41,059 nt of DNA, taken from the NCBI GenBank assembly GCA_022799035.1, contig JAAWNQ010000017.1, positions 1-41,059 on the forward strand, written 5' to 3'. The stretch is from Oscillospiraceae bacterium. GTDB lineage: Bacteria; Bacillota; Clostridia; Oscillospirales; Oscillospiraceae. The notes below the pieces were generated by a model. That model was not told where the DNA came from, did no database searches, and saw only the letters and a list, made by a program, of their open reading frames with translations. A program made the position numbers and the translations under genes. The first letter of the stretch is position 1. The number at the start of each line of letters is the position of its first letter. Shown one piece after another: positions 24,946 to 32,847 of the stretch.

Positions 24946-25701
24946 ATGAAATTTGTTTCCTGGAACGTAAACGGCCTTCGGGCCTGTCTGAAAAAAGACT
25001 TTCTGGATAGCTTTGCCGCCCTGGACGCCGACGCCTTCTGCCTGCAGGAGACCAAAATGCTGCCGGAGCAGGCGGAGTTTGAGCTGCCGGGGTATCAAAT
25101 GTACTGGAACTCCGCTGAGAAGCGGGGCTACTCCGGGACGGCTGTCTTTACCCGGGTCCCTCCCCTATCGGTCTCCTACGATATCGGTGATGAGCGCCAT
25201 GTGGGGGAGGGCCGATCCATCACCCTGGAATTTGAGGATCATTTCCTGGTCACTGTATATACCCCCAACGCCCAGGATGGACTGCGGCGGCTGGACTATC
25301 GTATGGCTTGGGAGGACGCCTTCCGGGCCTATCTGCTGGAGCTGGACACTAAAAAGCCGGTGGTGGTCTGCGGGGACCTGAATGTGGCCCACGAGGAGAT
25401 CGACCTGAAGAACCCTCGCTCCAACCGGGGAAACCCCGGTTTTTCCGACCAGGAGCGGGAGAAGTTTTCCCAGCTTCTCGCCGCCGGGTTCACCGATACC
25501 TTCCGATTCCTGAATCCCTCTCTGGAGGGGGCTTACTCCTGGTGGAGTTATCGGTTCCATGCCCGGGAGAACAACGCCGGGTGGCGGATCGACTATTTCC
25601 TCGTCTCCGACCGGCTTCGGGATCGGATCGCCGGGGCCGCCATCCACGCCGACATATACGGCAGCGACCACTGTCCCGTGTCCCTCACTTTGGGGGAATG
25701 A
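24946..25701 (+). CDS. exoA: Exodeoxyribonuclease III / AP endonuclease
   Basis: A 251-residue enzyme of the exonuclease III (XthA/ExoA) family that cuts DNA at abasic sites and removes 3' blocks in base excision repair. Catalytic residues are all present: Asn7 (WNVNG), Glu35 (QETK), Asp144 and Asn146 (GDLN), and the terminal Asp241-His242 (SDHCPV). AAGGAG lies 9 bases before the ATG, inside the end of comEC, so it is coupled to that gene. Length is normal. Confidence 0.96.
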   Translation: MKFVSWNVNGLRACLKKDFLDSFAALDADAFCLQETKMLPEQAEFELPGYQMYWNSAEKRGYSGTAVFTRVPPLSVSYDIGDERHVGEGRSITLEFEDHFLVTVYTPNAQDGLRRLDYRMAWEDAFRAYLLELDTKKPVVVCGDLNVAHEEIDLKNPRSNRGNPGFSDQEREKFSQLLAAGFTDTFRFLNPSLEGAYSWWSYRFHARENNAGWRIDYFLVSDRLRDRIAGAAIHADIYGSDHCPVSLTLGE

Positions 25702-25729
25702 TCTTCCAGGTCAAAAAAGCTCCTATATG

Positions 25730-25758
25730 TTGTCTCTCACAGCTTTTTGCTGTATAAT
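25730..25758 (+). promoter_or_regulatory. Promoter of the S41 protease gene
   Basis: TTGTCT (25730-25735) and a perfect TATAAT (25753-25758) are separated by 17 bases, about 43 bases before ATG 25802. An AAAAAGCT/AGCTTTTT inverted repeat overlaps the region and could be a weak end for comEC-exoA. Confidence 0.72.
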
Positions 25759-25801
25759 GTATGCTGTTGGAGCCATATCCTTCCCAGAAAGGTGTCTTCC
25801 C

Positions 25802-27718
25802 ATGAAAAACAAATTCTTTTCCCGTCTCACCGCGGCGGCTCTGGCCCTTGTCCTCTTGTCTGCGCCGGGGGCACAGGCCCTTACGGTGGATCAGGCCGCC
25901 GAGCTTTTACAACGGGTCTATGTGGATGAGGTCCCTCAAACCGTTTTGGAGCAGACCACCATCCAGGACATGCTCGCCGCTCTTGGGGATCCCTACACCG
26001 AGTATTTTACCCCGGAGGAGTATGGCGCCTTTACCGCCACCATGTCGGATACCTCCCTGGTGGGGATCGGGGTGGTGTATACCCAGACCGAGGAGGGTCT
26101 TCTCCTCAGCGAGGTCCTGGAGGGCTCCCCGGCGGAAAAGGGCGGACTGGAGCCCGATGATCTGATCGTAAAGGTGGACGGCCGGAGCGTTCTGGGAGAG
26201 ACCACCGATACAGTTTCCGGATGGATCCAGGGTGAGGAGGACACTGAGGTGAAGGTGACCTATCTCCGGGACGGAAACCGGAAGACGGTGACCCTCACCC
26301 GGGCCCTGGTGGTGGTGGCCGCCACCACTACCCAGCTTATTGACGGCCATATCGGTTACATTAGCTGTTCTACCTTCGGAATGGAGACGGTGGGACATTT
26401 TCAGGAGGGGATCGAAAAGTACCGGGATCAGGTCTCCGCGTGGATCGTGGATCTGCGCTCCAACACCGGTGGGGTGACCCAGGCCGCGGTGGATGCCGCA
26501 GGGTGCTTCACCGGCACCGGGGAGATGGCCTATCTCCGGGATGGGTCCGACGCCTATGGGGTCTATTACCATGAGGATGACTCCCTCACCCTTCATCCGG
26601 TCATCGTGTTGATGGATCCCTATTCCGCCAGCGCCTCTGAGATATTTGCCTCCGCCATCCGGGATCGGGGGGCCGGCATCGTCATCGGGACCCGCTCCTA
26701 CGGCAAGGGGGTGGCCCAGACGGTCATCGACCGGGAGTTTGAGCCGGAATATTTTGCCGATGGGGACGCCATCAAGATCACCTCCCACCGGTTCTTTACT
26801 CCCGCCGGCAACAGCACCGACCAGGTGGGTGTGATCCCCGATCTTCTCCTCCCCCCGGACCAGGTCATTCCAGCCGCCTATCTACTGGCCGGCCCCGGTT
26901 TCTTTACGGATACCTCCGGCCTTCTGCGGGTGGATATGCAGTGGCGGTGGCACATTGATCTTGAGACGGCTTTATCCGAGGAGTACCGGGAGACCTTTCA
27001 GGCCATCCTGGACGCCATCACCGTCAACCGGAAGATCTGGTCCGGTATCGGAGGGCCTGACGGCTGGGCCAGAACCGATTTGGAGACGGTCTGTGGGGAG
27101 ACTGGGATGGAATTTCACGCTCCCGCTTTTCCCGACCAGGAAGATTGCACCTATACGGACGCCGTCAGTATTCTCCGGACCTATGATATGCTCCACGGGC
27201 GGGAGGACGGCAAGTTCTACCCTCAGGACACCCTGACCCGGGCGGAGCTTTGTCAGCTCTTGGCGGTAGCCCTCAATTGCTCGGTTCCCATCAATGAAAG
27301 CCCCTACTCCGACGTACCCGAGGACGCTTGGTACACCCCCGCTGTGGTGGCCATGTCCAACATGGGGTTGGTGAACGGCACCGGAAACGACAGCTTCTCC
27401 CCCGATGAGCCGGTGGACCATCAGCAGTTTATCACTATTCTGGGGCGGCTGGCCCAGCGGCTGAACCTGTATCTCTACGACGATGTCAAGGGCCGCCCCC
27501 AGGACGCTGTCGATGTTGTGGGTCTTTGGGACTATGCCGATTGGGCCAAGGAGTCGGCCTGGCTTCTCTCATACAGTCAGAAGGGATATTTCGGGAATAC
27601 CATCACCCTTCTCTGGGACGAGGCCGGCGAGATCTCCCCCACCGAGGCCACCACACGGGAGGAGGCGGCCTATGCCCTGTACCGGCTGCTCTCCTATCTG
27701 AATATTCTGCCAGTCTGA
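25802..27718 (+). CDS. Secreted S41 C-terminal processing peptidase with S-layer-homology-like tail
   Basis: A 638-residue protein. A signal peptide (residues 1-22, AQA-like cleavage site) is followed by a PDZ domain (about 85-165) and an S41 protease domain. The Ser/Lys dyad is probably Ser277 in YSASASE and Lys302 in SYGKG, 25 residues apart as in CtpA. The last 190 residues contain SLH-like repeats: a segment with YDMLHGREDGKFYPQDTLTR near 460, another with VAMSNMGLVNG and FSPDEP near 520, and a third with the TTREEAAYALYRLL end. SLH domains bind secondary cell-wall polymers, so the protease is probably held on the cell surface. AGAAAGGTG precedes ATG 25802; the longer frame overlaps exoA. 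Confidence 0.9.
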   Translation: MKNKFFSRLTAAALALVLLSAPGAQALTVDQAAELLQRVYVDEVPQTVLEQTTIQDMLAALGDPYTEYFTPEEYGAFTATMSDTSLVGIGVVYTQTEEGLLLSEVLEGSPAEKGGLEPDDLIVKVDGRSVLGETTDTVSGWIQGEEDTEVKVTYLRDGNRKTVTLTRALVVVAATTTQLIDGHIGYISCSTFGMETVGHFQEGIEKYRDQVSAWIVDLRSNTGGVTQAAVDAAGCFTGTGEMAYLRDGSDAYGVYYHEDDSLTLHPVIVLMDPYSASASEIFASAIRDRGAGIVIGTRSYGKGVAQTVIDREFEPEYFADGDAIKITSHRFFTPAGNSTDQVGVIPDLLLPPDQVIPAAYLLAGPGFFTDTSGLLRVDMQWRWHIDLETALSEEYRETFQAILDAITVNRKIWSGIGGPDGWARTDLETVCGETGMEFHAPAFPDQEDCTYTDAVSILRTYDMLHGREDGKFYPQDTLTRAELCQLLAVALNCSVPINESPYSDVPEDAWYTPAVVAMSNMGLVNGTGNDSFSPDEPVDHQQFITILGRLAQRLNLYLYDDVKGRPQDAVDVVGLWDYADWAKESAWLLSYSQKGYFGNTITLLWDEAGEISPTEATTREEAAYALYRLLSYLNILPV

Positions 27719-27724
27719 TACAGA

Positions 27725-27759
27725 TAAAAGCGGAGGCTCTGAAAGAGCCTCCGCTTTTA
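27725..27759. terminator. Bidirectional terminator between the protease and ABC transporter genes
   Basis: AAAAGCGGAGGCTCT pairs with AGAGCCTCCGCTTTT around a GAAA-type loop, with T-rich sequence on both sides. It serves the protease gene ending at 27718 and the ATPase gene ending at 27761. Confidence 0.88.
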
Positions 27760-27760
27760 T

Positions 27761-28549
27761 TTATTCGGAGAGAAGCAGGCGGTCATTGTCCAGATTTTTT
27801 CCCGCACCAACCTTGAACTGGGTGAGAAGGTCATTCACTGTCATCTTCCCGCGCTGTTCCCCCTTCACATCCAGGACGATCCCGCCATTGTCCATCATCA
27901 GGGTACGGTTGCCCAGGTCCAGGGCCTGACGCATATTGTGGGTGACCATCAGGGTGGTGATCTTCCCCTCGGCCACCACCTTTTGGGTGAGCTCCAGCAC
28001 CTTCTCTGCCGTGGCGGGGTCCAGAGCGGCGGTATGCTCGTCCAGAAGGAGGAGCCAGGGGGGATTCATGGTGGACATGAGCAGGGACAGGGCCTGCCGC
28101 TGGCCTCCTGAGAGAAGGCCCACCGGCTGGCGCATCCGATCCTCCAGGCCCATGTTCAGTTGGGAGAGCTTCTCCCGGAACCGCTCCCGGTCTGAACGGC
28201 TCATATGGGAAAACCAACCGCCGCTGCCCGCCGCCATGGCCAGATTCTCCTCGATGGTCATGTGAGGGGCGGTCCCCCGCATGGGGTCCTGGAAGAGACG
28301 GCCGATGTGCTTGGCCCGCTGATAGGAGGGGGTGAAGGTCACGTCCCGGCCATTTACCTCAATGGAGCCGGAATCGGGGATGAAGTCTCCGGCGATGGCG
28401 TTAAAGAGAGTGGACTTCCCCGCCCCGTTGGAGCCAATGATAGTGACGAAATCCCCCGGGTCCAGGTGGAGGGAGAGATCGGTGAAGACCCGCTTTTCGT
28501 TGACCGTGCCGGGGTTGAAGGTCTTGGAGATGTGGGAGATGTTCAGCAT
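27761..28549 (-). CDS. trpZ: ABC transporter ATPase, tryptophan-type (TrpZ)
   Basis: A 262-residue ATP-binding subunit. Walker A GSNGAGKST is at 39-47, the signature LSGGQ at 146-150 and Walker B LLLLDE at 166-171, followed by the switch His in VTHNM. It is the last gene of the trpX-trpY-trpZ set; its ATG follows the permease stop by one base. Substrate assignment rests on the substrate-binding protein family and on the Trp T-box at the front of the operon. ABC transporters of this family in other species are annotated for tryptophan/tyrosine or unknown substrates. Confidence 0.88.
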   Translation of the reverse strand: MLNISHISKTFNPGTVNEKRVFTDLSLHLDPGDFVTIIGSNGAGKSTLFNAIAGDFIPDSGSIEVNGRDVTFTPSYQRAKHIGRLFQDPMRGTAPHMTIEENLAMAAGSGGWFSHMSRSDRERFREKLSQLNMGLEDRMRQPVGLLSGGQRQALSLLMSTMNPPWLLLLDEHTAALDPATAEKVLELTQKVVAEGKITTLMVTHNMRQALDLGNRTLMMDNGGIVLDVKGEQRGKMTVNDLLTQFKVGAGKNLDNDRLLLSE

Positions 28550-28550
28550 A

Positions 28551-29483
28551 TCACGCGCCCCCTTTCTTGCGAAGGGTCAGCTTCCTCAACTGAAGAGACA
28601 GGACCTTTTTCCCCTGGGGTGTGGCGCAGGCAACCGCTACGATGAGGGCAGAGATCAATTTGAAGCACTCGGTCGGGACCACGCTGGTGTTGATGGCTAC
28701 CGCGATAACCAGCCGGTAGAAGCAGGCTCCCATGATCACACCAAGGATGCGCAGAGGAACAGATCTTCGGCCCATGATCCCCTCTCCGATGATGAGAGAG
28801 GCGAGAGCTATCGTTACCATGCCGGTGCCAAGATTGATGTCACAGCTCTTGTTCAGCATTCCGATAAGACAGCCGGCCAGACCCGTCAGAGAATTGGCAA
28901 GACACAGTCCTACCGTGATGGTAAAGGCGGGATTGATGGAGGAGGAGCGAACCATATCCGGATTATCGCCGGTAGCCCGGATGGACAGGCCCAGGCGAGT
29001 ACGGAAAAAGAGAGCGACCACCAAAGCTGCCGCCATCAGGATAAGCCCCAAAACCACCAGTTCGTGCCACTTCTGCCACCAGGCCGCACCGCTCAGCCCC
29101 TTGGCAATGGTAAGGATGGATTCACTGCCGAAGATGGACAGGTTGGCCGACCAGCCCATCACCGCCAGATTTACCGTATATAACCCCGTATTGACAATGA
29201 TCCCCGCCAGAATACTCTCTACCCCCAGACGGGTCTGGAGAAAGGCGGAGACAAAGCCGGAGCAGGCTCCTGCCGCCATGGCGGCAGGCAGGGCCAGAAA
29301 GGGATGGCCCGCCAGGGTCATGGAGGCCCCCACAGCAAAACCCAAGGTATAACAGCCGTCGGTGGACAGATCGGCAATGTTCAAAATGGAAAAGCTGATA
29401 AACAGGGCGATGGCTACCAGGGAATAGATGGCCCCAACCTCCAAGGCTGTACGCAGAGAGGTTATGGACAGAATAGCAGACAT
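28551..29483 (-). CDS. trpY: ABC transporter permease, tryptophan-type (TrpY)
   Basis: A 310-residue membrane protein of the branched-chain-like permease family (BPD_transp_2) with about eight to nine hydrophobic segments. The RTRLGLSIRATGDNPDM segment near residue 180 is the usual loop that contacts the ATPase. The ATG at 29483 is chosen; the longer frame starts with TTG and would include the ribosome region. The AAAGGAG site is rather far (13 bases), so the start is somewhat uncertain. It lies between the substrate-binding lipoprotein and the ATPase. Confidence 0.88.
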   Translation of the reverse strand: MSAILSITSLRTALEVGAIYSLVAIALFISFSILNIADLSTDGCYTLGFAVGASMTLAGHPFLALPAAMAAGACSGFVSAFLQTRLGVESILAGIIVNTGLYTVNLAVMGWSANLSIFGSESILTIAKGLSGAAWWQKWHELVVLGLILMAAALVVALFFRTRLGLSIRATGDNPDMVRSSSINPAFTITVGLCLANSLTGLAGCLIGMLNKSCDINLGTGMVTIALASLIIGEGIMGRRSVPLRILGVIMGACFYRLVIAVAINTSVVPTECFKLISALIVAVACATPQGKKVLSLQLRKLTLRKKGGA

Positions 29484-29541
29484 TTTTGTAGACCCACTCC
29501 TTTCTCTCGAACAGGACGGCAAATGCCCTCCCGAGGGTCAG

Positions 29542-30600
29542 TTAGTTTTCAAAGCCCAGGGCGGTGGAGATCTCCACCACACCGATCCCCAACGTTCCAA
29601 AGGCTTCACTTACCTGTTCAATGGTCATTCCCAAAGCCTCACAGGTTTCGGTGTTGATGGTGGCGGCCTCGTGCGCCAGGATCACCACAGGGGTCTCGGC
29701 GGGGTCGGCACCGTTTACCAGAAGATCCACCACCAGGTTAACTGTCTCCTCCCCCAGGTCGTCGTAATCCACCCCATAGCCGAAGAAGGCTCCGTTCAAG
29801 GCGAAGGAGTTGGCGCCGGTATAGTGGGGGATCTTGGCCGCGTTGAGCTTTTCAAAGATGGCGAGCTCCGCACTTGCCACCGTGTTGTCCGTGGGGGTGA
29901 AGATCGCCTCTACCCCCGCGCTGATCAAGCTGTCCACGGCGGAGTTGATCTCGTCGGTATTGGTGCCGGTCCGCTCCTCATAAGCGATATGATTGGCCTC
30001 CAGGAAGGTCTTGGCGTCCTCAATGGGGCGCTTGGAGGAATCCTCGGATTTGGAATAGAGAAGACCGACCTTCTGGATATCCGGATTTACGGAACACATC
30101 AGCTTCATGATCATTTCGGTGTTCAGCGCATCGCTGACACCTGTGATCATACCTCCGGGAGCTTCCAGAGAATCCACAAGTTTAGCGGTAACCGGGTCGG
30201 AGACCGCGGCAAAGACAATGGGGATCCCCTCCTCCAACACAACGGACTGCATTACCTGGGCAGCGGTGGTGGCGATGGGGATCACCACATCCACCTGATC
30301 AGATACCAACTGGGCAGCAATTTGATTCAAGGTGCTGTTGTCCCCCTGACCATTATAGGTGTAATCCCGATAGTTAAAGGTAACGCCCAGCTCCGCGCTC
30401 TTAACGTCTAACTGCTCCTGGACCTTACGCTCGATCTGATCCAGAGAGGCATGATCCGTTAGCTTCACAATACCCACCTTATAACTCTTTTCATCGGAGC
30501 TGTTGACATCGGCCTCTTTGTCTCCGCAGGCGGTCAGGGATATGGTCATAACAAGGGCCAGGGCGGCGGACAATGTTTTGCGAAAACCAAACTTTTTCAT
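29542..30600 (-). CDS. trpX: ABC transporter substrate-binding lipoprotein, tryptophan-type (TrpX)
   Basis: A 352-residue lipoprotein of the ABC_sub_bind (PF04392-type) family. The signal peptide carries a lipobox LTAC with Cys25 as the lipidation site, followed by a polar linker and a two-lobed periplasmic-binding-protein fold. AAGGGAG precedes the ATG. It is the first gene after the T-box leader. Such proteins with TrpY and TrpZ form the trpXYZ transporter, known in Gram-positives from its Trp T-box control. Uptake of tryptophan is inferred from the UGG specifier rather than seen in the protein. Confidence 0.9.
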   Translation of the reverse strand: MKKFGFRKTLSAALALVMTISLTACGDKEADVNSSDEKSYKVGIVKLTDHASLDQIERKVQEQLDVKSAELGVTFNYRDYTYNGQGDNSTLNQIAAQLVSDQVDVVIPIATTAAQVMQSVVLEEGIPIVFAAVSDPVTAKLVDSLEAPGGMITGVSDALNTEMIMKLMCSVNPDIQKVGLLYSKSEDSSKRPIEDAKTFLEANHIAYEERTGTNTDEINSAVDSLISAGVEAIFTPTDNTVASAELAIFEKLNAAKIPHYTGANSFALNGAFFGYGVDYDDLGEETVNLVVDLLVNGADPAETPVVILAHEAATINTETCEALGMTIEQVSEAFGTLGIGVVEISTALGFEN

Positions 30601-30721
30601 GGTAAAATCTCCCTTTCAATATTATTGGGGTCGAAATTTGACGGGCTCATACCGATCTTATCCCGCCATCGTCTGGTATCAGGTTTCATATACCTCTCCC
30701 CCTCTCTAAATCCCGGCAAAA

Positions 30722-30994
30722 ATAAAAAGCCCCGTCCCATCATTGGGACAAGACTTTCATCCTGCGGTACCACCCAAGTTGACGCTCACGCGCCCGCTTT
30801 CCTTCACATACGATCCATATGTGCCGCCCTGGTAACGGGTGCGTCCCCCGTCGAAGGATACTTGGCATTCCTTATGCCGTTCACTCCGCCCTCCCGAGTC
30901 CATTCCCTGAAGCGTCCGCCGCCGTGATCTCACCACCCACGACTCTCTAAAAACGACCTTCTGTCAGGTACTTCTCTCGCTCATCGGTTTGTTT
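30722..30994 (-). ncRNA. T-box riboswitch with UGG (tryptophan) specifier, before trpXYZ
   Basis: The leader carries the T-box core GGGTGGTACCGCAGG at 30761-30775. A terminator hairpin (GTCCCA/TGGGAC plus GGGGCTTTTTATTTTT) follows at about 30722-30755. Stem I elements are AGAGAG with GGTGGTGAGA and a CGTG/CACG distal stem. The specifier loop reads GAA-UGG-ACUC, so the codon is most likely UGG, read by uncharged tRNA-Trp. Binding of that tRNA would favour the antiterminator and switch on the transporter. Another 120 bases separate the terminator from the trpX start, with nothing else evident in them. Confidence 0.88.
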
Positions 30995-30999
30995 CTTGT

Positions 31000-31028
31000 A
31001 TTATAAACACGGTTATGACAATTGTCAA
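31000..31028 (-). promoter_or_regulatory. Consensus promoter of the Trp T-box leader
   Basis: On the minus strand TTGACA (31023-31028) and TATAAT (31000-31005) match consensus fully with a 17-base spacer. A perfect 12-bp palindrome TGACAATTGTCA (31016-31027) covers the -35 and could be an operator. Confidence 0.88.
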
Positions 31029-31063
31029 CCCCTTTCCGCCCAAAAGTTTTGTATGTTTTTCCC

Positions 31064-31092
31064 TTGACATTGCATGGCGCGCGGTATATAGT
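31064..31092 (+). promoter_or_regulatory. Promoter of the MarR-type regulator gene
   Basis: TTGACA (31064-31069) and TATAGT (31087-31092) with a 17-base spacer on the plus strand. It is divergent from the T-box promoter, the two -35 elements being about 35 bases apart. Confidence 0.82.
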
Positions 31093-31105
31093 TCATATTA
31101 TGAAC
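31091..31105. promoter_or_regulatory. Palindromic operator over the start site of the MarR-type gene
   Basis: GTTCATATTATGAAC is a perfect 7-1-7 palindrome that begins inside the -10 and covers the expected start of transcription. This size and position fit autorepression by a dimeric MarR-family protein. Confidence 0.6.
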
Positions 31106-31122
31106 TTATAGGGGGTGGCTTT

Positions 31123-31557
31123 ATGCTGAATGAGGATCTGCTCTCCGCCTGGCTTCACTTAGGGGTGGTCATTGACAACCAGCGGCTGGTCAGCGACCTG
31201 CCCTTCAACGAAGCCCTGGTCTGCGGCATACTTCTGCGGGCGCAGGAGCGCGGCCAAGCTCTCACCGCCAGTGACCTCTGTACCCAGACCCGTATCCTGA
31301 AATCCCAAATGAATGCCCTTCTTAACTCTCTGGAAAAAAAGGGATTCATCCAGCGCCAGCGCTCCCGGACTGATTTGCGGCGGATGGAGCTTTCCCTTCT
31401 CCCCTGCGGTGCGGAACGTTATCAGGAATCCCACCGCCAGACCCTGGCCCTGGTGGACCGGCTCATTGATTCAGTGGGACCGGACACTGTCAGGACCCTT
31501 ATCCCTATGCTTTTGCAAGTTGCCGACAACGTTGACCGTATTTTGAAGGAGGTATGA
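31123..31557 (+). CDS. MarR-family transcriptional regulator
   Basis: A 144-residue protein with the MarR layout: flanking helices and a winged helix-turn-helix near residues 50-100 (LTASDLCTQTRILKSQMN, then a wing with RQRSRTDLRR). The ligand is unknown. ATG 31123 follows AGGGGGTGG; the longer frame would start inside the promoter. An operator-like palindrome sits at its own start site. The DegV gene follows after 5 bases, so both are probably one transcript and under the same control. Confidence 0.85.
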   Translation: MLNEDLLSAWLHLGVVIDNQRLVSDLPFNEALVCGILLRAQERGQALTASDLCTQTRILKSQMNALLNSLEKKGFIQRQRSRTDLRRMELSLLPCGAERYQESHRQTLALVDRLIDSVGPDTVRTLIPMLLQVADNVDRILKEV

Positions 31558-31562
31558 CCCCA

Positions 31563-32405
31563 ATGTCCATTCGTATCATCACCGATTCTTCCTCTGACCT
31601 GGACCTGTCCGCCGCCCAGGAAATGGGTGTGGAGCTGGTCTCCATGTCCATCCAATTCGGCGAGGCGTCCTATCTGGACGGCGTCAATTTGGACAAACAT
31701 GATTTCTACAAAATGCTGGCTGAGAACCCCAACAGCCCCACCACAGCCCAGCCCACCCCCAACGATTTTCTGACCCACCTGCAAAAGGCGAAGGAGAATG
31801 GTGAGGAGGCCCTTATCATCACCCTCTCCAGCGCGCTTAGCGGGACCTATCAGAGCGCCCTTATCGCCAAGGATATGTGCGACTATGAGCCAGTTTATGT
31901 AGTGGACAGTCTCAGCGCTACTGCCGGAGTCCATATCCTCGCAGAATATGCCTGCCGGCTCCGCGAGGAGGGGCTCCCCGCCAAGAGGATCGCTGAAAAG
32001 CTGGAGGAGCTGAAAGGCCGCATCCGTATTTTCGCGGTCATTGATACATTGGAATATCTGCGCCGGGGGGGCCGTCTCTCCTCTCTTCAAGCCGGTTTGG
32101 GTACCGTTACCAAGTTAAAGCCTGTTATCTCTGTTCGGGATGGCGCGGTGATGGTGGTGGGCAAAGCATTCGGTACCGCGGCCGCTACCAAGCAGCTTTT
32201 GAAATTCCTTTCTGAACATCCGATCGAAGAGAGTTTCCCGGCCTTTGCTCTCTATTCTGACGACAAGGGCCGGGTGGATGAGTTCCTCCCCAAGCTTCAG
32301 GAGGTGGAGGCACTTCCCCAGGATCTCCGCTTCTGCTCCATCGGTCCCACCATCGGCACCCACATTGGCCCCGGCGCTGTTGGGATGGCCTATGTAGAGC
32401 AATAA
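31563..32405 (+). CDS. DegV family fatty-acid-binding protein (FakB-like)
   Basis: A 280-residue two-domain protein of the DegV family. It has the N-terminal ITDSSSDL motif, then TAQPTP near residue 63, TLSSALSGTYQSA near 87 and DTLEYLRRGGRLS near 161. DegV/FakB proteins bind fatty acids and can present them to the FakA kinase; no fakA is in the window. ATG 31563 is chosen because GGAGG is 10 bases upstream, whereas the in-frame ATG at 31554 lies directly on the ribosome site. It is transcribed with the MarR-type gene and ends at a terminator. Confidence 0.9.
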   Translation: MSIRIITDSSSDLDLSAAQEMGVELVSMSIQFGEASYLDGVNLDKHDFYKMLAENPNSPTTAQPTPNDFLTHLQKAKENGEEALIITLSSALSGTYQSALIAKDMCDYEPVYVVDSLSATAGVHILAEYACRLREEGLPAKRIAEKLEELKGRIRIFAVIDTLEYLRRGGRLSSLQAGLGTVTKLKPVISVRDGAVMVVGKAFGTAAATKQLLKFLSEHPIEESFPAFALYSDDKGRVDEFLPKLQEVEALPQDLRFCSIGPTIGTHIGPGAVGMAYVEQ

Positions 32406-32420
32406 CAAATCTACAAAAAG

Positions 32421-32450
32421 GACGCCTGATAAAATTCAGGCGTCTTTTTC
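32421..32450 (+). terminator. Terminator after the DegV gene
   Basis: GACGCCTGA pairs with TCAGGCGTC around a short A-rich loop and is followed by TTTTTCTC. Confidence 0.88.
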
Positions 32451-32523
32451 TCTTTTGAAGCCATCCTCTCTGCTTCTCGCTCATTTTATCCCTTTCCCGC
32501 CATTCTCTAAATCGCTCTTCCTC

Positions 32524-32552
32524 TTGACAAACCCAAGAGAAAACCGTATAAT
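32524..32552 (+). promoter_or_regulatory. Consensus promoter of the leuA T-box leader
   Basis: TTGACA (32524-32529) and TATAAT (32547-32552) match consensus fully with a 17-base spacer. Transcription would start near 32559. Confidence 0.88.
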
Positions 32553-32558
32553 TACAAA

Positions 32559-32816
32559 AACGCATGGATGGGAAGAAGGCCATTGGACCCCCTCAGAGAG
32601 TTGGCGGATAGTGCGAGCCAACGGGAAAGTCTCTTGGCGTATACTGATCCCGGAGCGGTCCGGCTGAACGATTTCCAGTAGGCCGGAACGGAATGGCCCC
32701 GTTATAGGTCCCGGCCTTGATTGAGGCCATGAGGGCTGCTTGGGATAACCGGCAGCCGAATCAGGGTGGTACCGCGTAACTTACGCCCCTGACCAGAGAT
32801 GGTCGGGGGCATTTTT
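32559..32816 (+). ncRNA. T-box riboswitch before leuA, probable CUG (leucine) specifier
   Basis: The T-box core AGGGTGGTACCGCG is at 32763-32776. A terminator follows: GCCCCTGACC/GGTCGGGGGC with TTTTT at 32785-32816. Stem I shows CAGAGAG, a TTGGC/GCCAA distal stem and a GGACC/GGTCC closing stem; stem III is GGCTGC/GCAGCC (about 32728-32752). Aligned with the Trp T-box in this window (UGG-ACUCGGGAG), the matching place reads CUG-AUCCCGGAG, so the specifier is probably the leucine codon CUG. This fits leuA downstream. The whole gap from 32406 to 32847 is filled by the DegV terminator, this promoter and this leader. Confidence 0.85.
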
Positions 32817-32847
32817 CGTTCCCCGGCGATATAAGGAGGAAAGAACC

